Part shown: positions 26,727-38,951 of the stretch, piece after piece | How the letters are laid out: each line of letters begins with the position of its first letter | Numbering within the stretch: position 1 is the stretch's first letter | Origin: Rhizophagus irregularis | Taxonomy: Eukaryota; Glomeromycota; Glomeromycetes; Glomerales; Glomeraceae | DNA length: 64,000 nt | Direction of reading: 5' to 3' | Assembly (NCBI RefSeq): GCF_026210795.1 | Contig: NC_089437.1 | Span: forward strand, 2,418,001 to 2,482,000 | The notes under the pieces: model-generated | Database searches by the model: none | Told to the model about the DNA's origin: nothing | Seen by the model: only the letters and a program-made list of their open reading frames with translations | Made by a program: the position numbers and the translations under genes

Positions 26727-29700
26727 ATGTCTACCTTTTCTACTCGAAACAAAAAGAAAGCAAATGCACCATCTTCTTTTGAAAATCAATTGGCTCTTTT
26801 GCAAGATAGTGAGAGCGCCAATGGTAAGTAAAACGCGACCGTTTACGTTAATAATTCAAGTTAATTATTAAAACTATTTTTTGTTCGCTATAGCTGAAAA
26901 AGCTCACCAAGTTTGGACACGTCCAAGTGTGCCAAATATCGACCCTAATCGTGACTCTATAAGTAAGTAAGATATTTATAGTCTATCATTCGACATCAGA
27001 CATTCACATTTAATGTTTCCATAGTATTTCAGCAAATTGAAATCGACGATACCATCGATCCCGAATCAAGAGAACCAATAATCCGAATGTTCGGAATTAC
27101 GGAGGTACATCAGAATGAACGATTTTGCTAAGTCTCCTGTCTCTGTTAATAACGATTTTTCCTCGATAGATTGGAAATAGCGTTCTTTGTTATGTCACGG
27201 GATTTCGTCCATATTTTTATATTCCAGCACCAATTGGTTTCAAAGAAAATGATTTATCTAATTTACAAAAACAGATCACGGTAATTGTATAATAAAATCT
27301 TATTTGAACTTTTTTATTTATTTCTAAACTTCAAATAATAATAAGTAATATGTTTAGCGCGCTATTCAACCGGAAAATAGTTTAAAGAAGCCAATCGAAA
27401 GAATTGAACTTACTTTTAAAGAGAGTATATGGGGTTATCATGGAAATAAAAAGAGCCAGTTCCTCAAAATTATTTTTAGTGAAGTGAGAGCTATGAATGT
27501 TGCTAGACATATCCTTTATAATCTAATCTTCCGTTTTTCGTATTAACAAATAAATATGATAAATAATCCTTAACACCTTGTACGCCTCATTGAGGATGGA
27601 GCTATTAAATATAACGAACGGCAACTTCGAGAAATGACATTTGAAAGCAATATCAGTTATGTCTTACGATTCATGATTGATTGCAAGGTTTTCATCTTAT
27701 ATTATCATTTTGCAAATTTGTTATCTACGAACTAATTTCTCATATAGGATTGTTCTGATTAGGTTACTGGAGCAAATTGGATAGAACTACCACCAAAAAA
27801 TTATAATTTGCGTACTAATTCGCTCGAGACATCTACTTGTCAACTGGAAATTGATATAAAGTAATACTTGTGTAGATAATTTCATTTATGTTTTAATAAA
27901 TAAATAATTTATTAATTTTTATAACTGCTTAGATACGACCGATTTATTAGTCATCCTCCTGAAGGCGAATGGTCAAAAGTAGCTCCATTGCGTATTCTAA
28001 GTTTTGACATTGAATGCGCAGGTCGCAAGGGCATTTTTCCTGATCCCACAGAGGACCCAGTTATTCAAATAGCCAATATGGTTACGAGACAAGGTCACTT
28101 TTTCTTATAGATGTAAATTGATTTAAATAATAATTAATTAATCCGTTATTTAATTACACTTTATAGGTGAAAAACATCCTTTTATCAGAAATGTCTTTAC
28201 CTTAAATTCTTGTGCTCCAATTGTTGCAACTGATGTCATCGAATGTTATGATCAAGGGAAGATGTTGCAAGCATGGAGAGATTTTGTAATCGAGGCATGT
28301 ATATTGTTATGTCAACTTATATCATGTGATTTGATAATAATCTTTATATTGATTGTTTTTAATAGGTAGACCCTGATGTTATCATAGGATATAATACCAC
28401 AAATTTTGATTTTCCATATTTACTTGATCGCGCCCAGCATTTGAATGTAAAGAAATTTCCATATCTTGGTCGTATGAAAGGTAAACATATACGTTATTCT
28501 CTAATTCTTATCTTCTTGAGAAATAAATGATTTTTCTAAAATTATTTATATTTTAATAAGGTATAAAAACAGAGGCTAAAGACACTAAATTTTCTTCAAA
28601 AGCGTATGGAACACGGGAAAACAAATTTATCAATATCCTTTTTTTACATAAAACTAATAACCATGTAAATCACCATTATAATTATTAGTCTTAACTAAAA
28701 TTTACATCTTGAAGGAAGACTTCAGCTTGATATGTTACAGGTTATGCAGCGTGATCATAAGTTAAGATCTTATACACTTAATTCTGTATGTGCTCATTTT
28801 CTAGGTGAGATATATATTATTTTTCATTTAATCCATTTAATTAATTTATATTTGGTACATGTAAATAAGATTTTTGAAATTATAAAGGGGAACAAAAAGA
28901 GGAAGTACATCATTCTATTATCACTGATTTACAAAATGGAAATGATGAATCACGACGAAGGTTAGCGATTTATTGTTTGAAGGTCTGTAGTTTATCATTT
29001 AAATAAATACATATTTATACAAGTAAATTTAAGTAACTTGATATTAACTATTTGCTAGGATGCAATCTTGCCACAGAGACTAATGGACAAACTCATGTGC
29101 ATTATCAATTATCTTGAAATGGCTCGTGTTACGGGAGTTCCGTTCAATTATCTTCTTTCTCGTGGACAACAAATTAAAGTAATATCACAATTATACAGAA
29201 AAGCATTTGAGCAAAACTTAGTTATACCGGCTTTAAAATCAGAGGGTATTAAATATTTGTTATTTATCCTGTTATTTCGGTTAAAGTAAAATTTGACGGT
29301 GCTAATGTGCAATTACTTAGGGTCCGATGATCAATTTGAAGGAGCAACCGTTATTGAACCAGAAAGGGGATTTTATAATGTTCCAATAGCTACACTTGAT
29401 TTTAGCTCTTTATATCCTTCTATCATGATTGCTCATAACCTTTGTTATACAACATTATTGGATATCAAAGATATTGATAAATTAGGTGATGTTGATTATA
29501 TTACAACACCATATAACAATGGTAGGTATTAACAAAAAAGGTTATGGGTTTTTGTCAAGCACTTAACTAACTTATATATCATTAATTACATTAGCAAAGT
29601 TTGTGAAAGTCCATCATCGAAAGGGACTTTTACCTACAATCTTGGAAGATCTTCTCTCTGCACGCAAGAAAGCCAAGGCAGATTTAAAAAAAGAGACAGA

Positions 29701-31853
29701 TCCTTTTAAAAAAGCTGTTCTTGATGGACGTCAATTAGCCCTTAAGGTAAGGTATTATATTTTTCTTCTAAAGTTTCGCGTAAATGTTTTTACCATTATT
29801 GCATATGTTTAATAACTAATGAACTTAAATTGAAATGAAACCAAAACATTCTCTTATAGATTAGTGCAAATTCTGTATATGGATTTACTGGTGCTACAGT
29901 TGGTAAGCTTCCTTGTATTGAAATTTCAGCAAGTGTCACAGCTTATGGACGCCAGATGATTGAAAAGACAAAACAGGTTGATGTTTATTTCATAGTTGAT
30001 TTATAATATTGTGAAATATCAAGTTTATATGCATTATTTTATTAGGAGGTGGAAAGTCAATATACCATAGCCAATGGATATCAACATGATGCTCATATTA
30101 TTTATGGAGACACAGATTCTGTTATGGTAAAATTTGGAGTGGATAATCTAGTTGATGCCATGGCTTTAGGTAATATTTCCATTAGCATTCATTTTTATAT
30201 TTAGATGGTTATTAACATACTTTAATAGGGAGGGAAGCGGCAGACTATGTTACAAGGAAATTTGTTAAACCAATTAAATTAGAATTTGAAAAGGTTTACT
30301 TTCCATATCTATTAATAAATAAAAAGCGTTATGCTGGTTTATATTGGACAAATCCAGATAAATGGGATAAATTAGATACTAAGGGTATTGAGGTAAGCTT
30401 TTGATGCAAAGTTTGTTAAAAATTGTGGAAATTAAACGTCATTCTTATTATAATAATAGACTGTCAGGAGAGACAATTGCCTTCTCGTACAAAATGTAAT
30501 AGAAACATGTTTGAGGAAAATGTTGATTGATCGGGATGTTTCTGGTGCCGAAGAGTACGTACCTAATATGTTTTTCTTAATATATTACCCATTGACATTT
30601 GCTTAACATTTGGTACTTTCATAGATACGCTAAGAAAACAATTTCAGATTTACTTCAAAATAAAATAGACATGTCGCAATTAGTTATCACAAAAGCCTTA
30701 AGTAAATCAGGTGGATATTAATAATAATTGTTAATTTCTTTACATTTTTGTTGAATATATGTAATTTTATTAATTGATATATCACCATCCAGATTATTCG
30801 GCTAAACAGCCACATCATGAATTGGCTGAACGTATGCGTAAGCGTGATGCAGGCAAGTAACACGGTTAAATTCGTTTTTAATTATAAAAATTTTTAACAT
30901 TTATATATATATATATATATATTTATTTATTTATTTTAATTAAAAAAAAAAAGGTTCCGCGCCAACACTTGGCGATCGGGTCGCTTATGTTATAGTAAAA
31001 AGTACTAAAGGTAATAAATTTATATTTTATGTTTATTTCATACCAAATTATGTGAGTCAACGTATTATTTGAAAAATTTAGGCGCCGCTGCCTACGAAAA
31101 ATCGGAAGATCCGATATATGTTCTAGAAAATAATATTCCTATTGACACTAACTATTATTTGGAGAATCAATTATCTAAACCATTATTACGAATTTTCGAA
31201 CCAATTCTTGGCGACAAAGCTCAGTCTTTACGTGAGTAGTGAACTTATAATATTTAAATGAACGAGTTATAATAATCATTTTATATTTATCAAGTTGCTG
31301 GTGATCATACTCGTGTCGTTCAAATTGCAACACCAACAATTGGCGGATTGATGAAATTTGCTGTAAAGACAGCTACTTGTTTAGGATGTAAAACTCCTCT
31401 ATCAAAAAAAGGTATTTCTACAATTTATGTCAATAATAATATTTAGATTCTTACACTTTCAAAATTATAGACACAGCAGTATGTCGACATTGTAAGCCGA
31501 AATTGGGTGAATTATATCAGCGACAGGTAATCTCTTTCATTGCATGTTTTATTATAAGAACATTTATAACTATCTTTTCCCGATAGCTCGACACTGTAAA
31601 CAAACTCGAAGTCCATTTTGCTCGGTTATGGACTCAATGTCAAAGGTGTCAAGGCAGCTTACATCAGGATATTCTCTGTAGTTCAAAGGATTGTCCTATA
31701 TGGTACGAATCGAGATCTATGGTCGATTACTCCTTATTTTTTTTTAATTAACGCCAATGAATTGTAATTTATGGCAGGTATATGAGGAAGAAGGCCCAAA
31801 AAGATGTGCAAGATGCAAATAATCTTCTTGAAAGGTTCAATTATGCGTGGTGA
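26727..31853 (+). CDS. POL3: DNA polymerase delta catalytic subunit
   Basis: B-family replicative polymerase with 3'-5' proofreading; extends the lagging strand with PCNA. About 28 short exons give a full-length protein of the expected size, roughly 1,070 residues. Visible motifs in order are Exo [11 protein letters not shown], Exo [14 protein letters not shown], Exo III YCLKDAILP, motif [11 protein letters not shown], motif [14 protein letters not shown] and motif C YGDTDSVM, so both active sites look intact. The C-terminus has two four-cysteine modules (CLGCK...CRHC, then CQRC...C...C); the second is the family Fe-S site that binds the B subunit. Two introns (27509-27583 and 28633-28705) are U12-type AT-AC and two (28295-28365 and 30853-30953) use GC-AG ends. 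An MCB box precedes the start. Most other exon borders were placed by eye. Confidence 0.96.
27509..27583 (+). other. U12-type AT-AC intron in POL3
   Basis: The 75-base intron begins ATATCCTTT, carries the branch sequence TCCTTAAC at 27567-27574 and ends in AC 9 bases later. No GT-AG pair near it restores the frame. AT-AC splicing joins AGA-C to GC-CTC and yields VARRLIEDG, the expected polymerase delta sequence. Confidence 0.92.
28295..28365 (+). other. GC-AG intron in POL3
   Basis: The donor reads GAG|GCATGT and the acceptor AATAG|GTAGAC. Only this pair keeps the frame into [10 protein letters not shown] (Exo II). The alternative GT donor 4 bases downstream runs into a stop. Confidence 0.75.
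28633..28705 (+). other. Second U12-type AT-AC intron in POL3
   Basis: A 73-base intron starting ATATCCTTT and ending AC, with GTCTTAAC as the branch-like sequence at 28689-28696. Splicing gives [17 protein letters not shown], matching the conserved polymerase delta segment. The branch is one base off the usual TCCTTAAC. Confidence 0.88.
30853..30953 (+). other. GC-AG intron in POL3
   Basis: The donor GCAG|GCAAGT is the strong GC-AG form, and the acceptor follows a long A run. The joined product reads [13 protein letters not shown], which matches the family. Confidence 0.75.
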
Positions 31854-33087
31854 AATTAGAAAAAACTTTATACCAAACCGGGCCGTGGTTCCAGATAATA
31901 TGGATAATGTGGCTAAATATGTACAATATAAAAATTGTAATTAAAATTGATTAATTTTGTTTGAAGGTTAAACAGATTTATAATTTCGGAAAAGTCAACA
32001 ACACGATAAAATTTATCTTTGAAATATTACTGTTTAAGCTTAACACGTAATATAAAAAACTGACCTTTATACCAAATATGATTTTTAGATTTTCTCTTGT
32101 CAAAAGTCTATACCCTTTTATACCCTTTTTATTTTTTTAAAAAAAGTGTTTGTTGTACTAGAAATAGGAAGGATGTTAATGCATATTAGTATAGTATTCA
32201 AATTTCCAATAACTGTATTATAATGTAGGCTTACATAATCATATTACTAAATAAATAAATTTTAATACAATATATTATCTTTATATAATTTATTTTATAT
32301 TTATATAAATTATATTTCTAATATAAATGATATTTGATAATAAATATTTTTGCAATTATTAACTATTTTTTTTATTTTTAAAAATTTTTTTTACTTCAAT
32401 TGGAATTTATATTTCTATAAAAAATTTACTAATCACAATAGATTTTTGCTATTCTTTTTTTTCTCATATTTTTGGATTATTATTAAATACTTATTATAAG
32501 CAATGGATTTATTTATTTTTTTTCATATTTTCTTTTTTTTAAAAGTTAATATAAATTTTTTATAGGTTAAACATTTTATCTAAAAAATTTTTTCTATAAT
32601 CAATCATATTCTTTTTTTCCTAAATTTTCCTAAGATTTTGTTGATATTTATACAAAAAATAAATAATGTTAAGTTTTGCTAAGTTATATTAATTTTGACT
32701 ATATATGGTATACCAAATATTTAATTAAAAAATATAATTAAGTAAGGAAAAGGAAACCGGTATCAAGTCCGAAATAATCAACTTCACGTCACGTGCTGGG
32801 CGGACATCCGATCCGACATTCGTAATTTCGTATCACCTTGCATAGAATTATAGTCCTTCGGATTATTCTGTATTAGAAGTAAAATTTATATTAGAACGTA
32901 AAATTTCAAATAAAATAGTTTAAATAATAGAGTATTTTTTTTTTTAATTAATCAATAAAGAATAATATACCATCTTAAATTTATTTACATATTTCTTTAC
33001 TAATTTCGTTTTTTTTAAAAAAAATTTTTTAGTGTTCAACTTATTCCTAACACACTCACTCATTATTAATAATGTATTTGTTAAGTT
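31854..33087. other. Convergent intergenic region POL3/INTS10
   Basis: AT-rich 3' flanks of two convergent genes, with long T and A runs. No gene is supported. Confidence 0.5.
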
Positions 33088-36000
33088 TCAAAGTTTTTTT
33101 GTATCTTTTGTTATAGTATTACGTAAACCGTTTGATTGAACATAATTACACGATAAATTACTATTTATATTGTTAGGTACTACAATTGATGAGACATTCA
33201 TCTTCCAGCTTTTTTGTATTATTTGTGTTTCTTGAGTGTTTGTATTTTGTGAACTTTGCATGTCTATTTCGTAAACGTTATCTTGATCACTTATTATTTT
33301 ATCTGGATTATCGAGGGATTTATCATTATATTTACTAACATTTCTAGATGGAATTTCTTTACCTTTTGCTTTAACATTTTTATTTCGTAAGTGAATTAAC
33401 CTTTCTTTACAAAATTCCACTAATTTTTCATTGTTGCTTCGTGAAGAAGGGTGATTAATTTTATCCTCCAAAGCCTGCATTGACGCTTTTGTTGTATTGG
33501 AATTTGTTAATTGGTCACTGGAAGTTGAATTTTGCCGTAACAGAGAAAAATTTAGATCCGGAAATTTTCGATATAATTCGCGAAATTCACGAAGGATTTC
33601 GATATCTTTTTTTTTCGAATTGGTTATTAATTGAAAAATTAAAGATATAAAAATTTTAAATAAGTTAAAATTATTATTATAACAAGTTAAAGATACTTAC
33701 TGTATACAAATCGTAACATGTCAGGGTAACTAAGGCCTCCATGTTCTTTAATTTTTGGGAGTATTACCGGCCGAAATATTCGATCACGCCAATAAGGCCA
33801 ACCATATTGTGTCAATACTATTATATGCCCTAGTGTATTATCTATTTCTGGTTGTTTCCGTGAAAAGGAACTGAGTTCTTTCTAAGGAGACATGAAAAGA
33901 AAAAATCAAATATAAGAATGAGAGTTAAAATATTAAAAGTACAATATTAAGAAGCCTTACCTCATAACATGCCATTAATTCTTTTATTGTTCTTACCACA
34001 AGATCTTCTTGCGTAACCTCCATTAACTTAAAATGTTTTCGTTTATATCCTTCATCATAGCTAATGCCTTCAATCGTTTTGTTCGTACACCAATCGTCTT
34101 TCTTAAAATGCTCTTGTGTAACTGGCGTAAAAGGTATAGTTGCCAATATCATTAAAAGTTCTTTTCGTGCTTCTTTCCACCAACCAATTAAAAGATAAAT
34201 CATAGAAATGGAATAAATAACTCGAAACGTAAGTAATAATGGAGTTTGTGTTTTAACATTTATTTTGGACAAATCCGAGGATTCTTCTTGTATCGTTTGT
34301 TGCTTTTCTTGCAAATAAGTTGGAGATGATAACGGAGGAGATTGTTCTTTTTTTGATAATTTTTTGCGATGAGCATCCCAAGCACCTTCAATTCGAGTGC
34401 ATAAATTTTGACTAAAATAATACGCTGTATTCCAGGATCCACAAAAGAGAGCAAGATCTCCGCGTGTTAACATAATCGCATTTGAAACGTCTAATGGAAG
34501 ATCCCATGATTTAATATGATTTTCCAATTCTATAATATAGAATAATGTTTCAGATTAAAGGAGCTTAAAATATATATTCAAACATATGAAGTCATTTCAA
34601 TACCTTGATCTAATATTTTAGAATCGCTCCCTCCACGTAGAACCATTGCTTCTAAGAGCTGCCAGCAAGTTAAGGCACGTTCTATATGTGACATGGCAAC
34701 ATGAATTAACGTCTCCGAAGAATTATACGATTCTGAAATTAATAATAATTATATTTAATGATCGATTAAAAGAAATCATCAAATTTTTTTTTTTAACCAA
34801 AAAAAAAAAATAATATAATAATAATAATAAATAGTATACCCTTCCATAAATTAATTTGTTCTGTATTTAATTCCTGGCTAGAACTCTCTATTGTAATTGA
34901 ATTTTGTCTTTGTTGCAATGACAATTCTGGGTCGTCAATCAACAAGCTTTTAACATTCATAACACTATTTCCTCTGTATTTTTCGGATTGATTATTTTTT
35001 TCATCATTTATAGAATCGTCAAGTGCACTACTTTCGCTAGATTCTTTTGACAACAGGAAGCTAAGGCTTAACCGCCTCTTTTTGTTAACTCTCGTTTCAC
35101 ATTGATCATCATAAGAACTAGATGTTGATTGACTTGTCATGGGAGAAGTAAATTGTCCAATAGGAAGAACGGGTATTAAACACGTTCGTTTACCTTCAAA
35201 TGATTATAATAAAAATTTATTACGAGATTATCCTTTTTTTTCTCTTTCTTTTTATTTGCTTTTATTTAAATATATATATATATATATACATACATACATA
35301 CATATATATATATTAAAAAAAAAGAAATCCCCTGAAAAACAGAGTCTTTACATACTTTTTAGTCCAGCTACATATTCATAAAATTCATGACAACATAATA
35401 CAAAACATGCAATTCCCATAGACACAGCAAAAGAGTGTGGCGCTGAATCATGCATCATGAATGGCTGATTAACCAGAGATATTTGTTTCTGATTCAAGAG
35501 GGAAAACAATTTTGACGGTAATTCATGAGGATCGCAAAAAAGATCTACCATCGTTATCCTTGGAGAACTAAAATTGTGTATAAAATATTGAAAATCATAT
35601 TGAGATAAAATAAGAATATTTGAATTTGTGGGTTAATTAAACCCTACCATTACAATGAAAGTACCTTTCAAATCTCAAGTACCCACAACTATTCATTACT
35701 CCTAATGAAACTTCGAACAATTTTCTCCAATCCTTGTTAGCAATATAAAAACCTTGTGCTCTTTCAAGCCATGATTTCAGTTGGCTATAAGTAACGTGTA
35801 AACAGGATTGAGAAGAATTCGGTTGTGACGTTGAAGATATAGTATTGGAGATTTTTGGTTGATAAACTGGAATTTCTGGCGGGAGGCTGTTATCATATAC
35901 CACAATTTTTTGGTGAAGAATCTCGGGTAAAATATCTTCCACTTTTGGTTGCATTTGGGAAAAAAAAATTAGATCACCGTTCAAATTTAATAAATTAATA

Positions 36001-37928
36001 ACCTCAAATTAATGAGCAGACATACAAAGGACGTTAATAATTTCATCCCATGCTAAAATCTATTTAATTAATGTTTACCAACCTAATATCTTTCGGTATG
36101 AATTGGAAACAGGTAATGGCTGATTCTCGTTTTCGCATTTAACCGCGAGTTGAGCAGCATGTGACTTTAAATTTTTTTTTAAAAAAGTAAAAAATAAAAA
36201 CAATAAATTATTAAATTATAATCAAATGGTTAAATTCTCAGATTAATATTACAATAAGAAATATTATATTCAGTGTTTAATTGAATAAGTACAATTACAG
36301 TTTTAAAATCTAGATCATAAAATTAAATTACCCCGTAAAAAGCAACAGTTTCCGGATATGCTTTTAGAAGTAAAACATATATCCTACACGCGTCTAAATA
36401 TTCACCATCCATTTCGTGGTATTCTAAATTTGTTTAAAGAGAAAATTAAACATATAAAAAAATATATTATTATGAAGTTTAGAAATATTACCTGCACTAT
36501 GTCTCAATATATCTTTCTGAGTTCGCGCCGGAAGTTTAAGAAAGAACACTAAAAGTAAATAGGAAAAAAATACAAAGTCTTTTAGTAAGAATTTTAAAAC
36601 TGATAAAATTGATTAAATTATTCATTAATTATTGTTTTGGTATGAAATTGGATGTTGGAAGCACGTAGTTGGGATTCCATCGTTATAACATGCTTTTCTA
36701 AAGAGAGGATAACCAAGGCAAGGTTAATTTTTAAAAAATCTATGATTCAGTTACTCTAAAATAATCACCTCGTCATTACGAAGCTAATCATATTGACGTG
36801 ATTATTCTGTAACCATCACGCTATGATAAATTGACTTTTATATATATTCAAATATATAAGATTTGCAATATTGCATTCGGCGGAAGGATAATTTCTTTTC
36901 AAGATCCAAACCTATCCTTGCGTGTTTATGATCCGCTATTTGAATTCAATTGTCTAACTCTCACTTAGAGTTAAAAATATTTTTGGATACAGATTTAACG
37001 GTCTAAGTACAAAGTAATATTTAACATATTATAATTTTTTACTCACTAAACTTATCATCCATAGATTGGTATCGTACGGAATGAGTTATTTGAACTAGGT
37101 ATTCTTTCAACGATTCATGATCAGGGAAAAGTCTTCGTCTATAAATATAAATATCGATTTTTAATGATTAACGTGATCAAATATGAAGTTATATATGTAT
37201 ATCGTTAACCACGGGAAACGAAAAAGAGTGGAACTCACAATTCATCAAAAGATTCGATGGCTTGAGACATGTCACCTTCTTTGATTGATATTTTGTGGGC
37301 TAGGAACTATGTTATATGTAAATGTGTTATGTTGAACCCAAAATTGAGAAAAGTTTATACATTTCAACTATTTATATTATATAAAGCTAATAATGAATCA
37401 CGAACACTTCATTAGGTACAAAAAAATTGGAAGGAAAAAAAACAAATTAGGTGCATTTGACAGCTTGAAAAACTCAAATTTGACAAGTCAGATCAATTAC
37501 GCGTTCGGTCACTATTATTCTTAATTTTCAGAACATTGTTCATATAAAAAAGTATCACAGCTCTACTCATACACACTATCTTTAATTGAAAATTAATAAA
37601 TCATATTTTATTATTAAAAAATTTTTAAAGACCCAATTACCTTTAACTCGTATGCATCGGGGTAAAATTCGAGGCCTTCATAAAGGTGTTGAATGGCAAG
37701 TTGCAATCTTGTGTCTCCGTCAGTGTGAACTGAGGAATTTAAAAATAAATTGATTATATTGACATAATGGATAAGATCCTTTCGACTTGCTTCAGAAGCA
37801 ACATTTTTATTATTTGAGTTAGTATTTGCAGAATTAGCGACCGGCTCATTAGTTGTAGAGGTAGATTCTGCATTTGTATTCTTGGTAGAAGCTGTTGAAG
37901 GAAAAGATGGTGACTTTGGAGTGCTCAT
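33088..37928 (-). CDS. INTS10: Integrator complex subunit 10-like protein
   Basis: INTS10 belongs to the module of Integrator linked to INTS13/14 and acts on RNA polymerase II transcript cleavage. Fifteen exons join in phase to 992 residues: 37928-37641, 37306-37239, 37138-37047, 36697-36665, 36548-36492, 36423-36332, 36164-36083, 36052-36026, 35941-35665, 35567-35356, 35193-34840, 34732-34604, 34529-33961, 33881-33701 and 33605-33088. The N-terminal half is TPR-like helix pairs (GDMSQAIESFDEL, FFLKLPARTQKDILRH). A disordered basic insert KKRRLSL lies near residue 545. The clearest family match is near the C-terminus: TLGHIIVLTQYGWP, then FRPVILPKIKEHGG, then NIEILREFRELY, parallel to the INTS10 C-terminal block. 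A non-family tail of about 160 residues follows. Assignment rests on recalled motif order. Confidence 0.72.
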
Positions 37929-38951
37929 AGATGTTATTTTATTTTTTTATGCATGCAAATATTGAATTATATATTCACGAAATAATAATAAAAAGAAAAA
38001 AACAAATCGGGACTTAATATGATACGTTTATTATATATCTGAATTATCTGATGATTTTATGATGTAAATTTTTAGACAGCCATTAAAAATTTTTTAATAG
38101 TACAAATAAATGAAAAAAAAAACTCAAAATGCAATTGGGTAACCTTATATTTTTTAATTGGTGGATAATAAGTCACCTAGTACATAATAAATAATGACTG
38201 CGGTAATGCAAGGAGATGAATCTAAATTATTTTTTTTTTTTTGATTTTCAATGCACAACCAAAAATAAATGAAGATGTAAAAATTAAATATATCGCACAA
38301 ATTTAACAGTACTTTTTATTTTTGACTTTGTACTAACTGTCAGATGTAATTGCACATATTTACGCAAAAAGTTACCTTCTTGAACTGTACCACTATACTT
38401 TCTTTTTAACCTATATATATATATATTTACTCTATATGCTGTTATGTTGGTATAAAAATGCCAAGTTGATCATCAAACGTACAATACTGTTAATCAAGCA
38501 AAAAAATGTGGCCCAGAGTCGATTATATAATATAAATGCTAAGCGATCTTAAATGCGAAAATTTGCTAAAAGGATTAAAATATTACATAATCTCATAGTA
38601 TTGTCAAAAAAATTTTTTTTTTTATTGAGACCCCTTTGAATCTCGGTTTTCAAACATGAAAAATAACGGGTTTAATAAAATTATGCAGACCATTTACTTT
38701 TATGGGAATCTAAATTAGAAGCTTCTGGATCTTTTTTTTTCACAAGTCAACAATCTTAACCCGGTTCCTCTACTTAAATTATATAATCATACATATAATT
38801 TGTTGATCATTCTTTACTGGTTCATAAAATGTTTATTACTTTTCAACAAATCATCTTTTAATGCATTTTGATGCCAACTCTTTTTAGTAATTATATTTTT
38901 CATATAGTTTAATTAATTATATTATACATTCATTTTTAGTTTTATAATACC
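37929..38951. other. Intergenic region
   Basis: About 1 kb of AT-rich sequence upstream of the INTS10-like gene and downstream of SYO1. Nothing coding is supported. Confidence 0.5.

Noticed and set aside
35981-35990. INTS10 exon starting further upstream at LNGDLIFFSQ
   Set aside because: No usable acceptor gives that frame without a stop; the AAAAG acceptor at 35942-35943 keeps phase.
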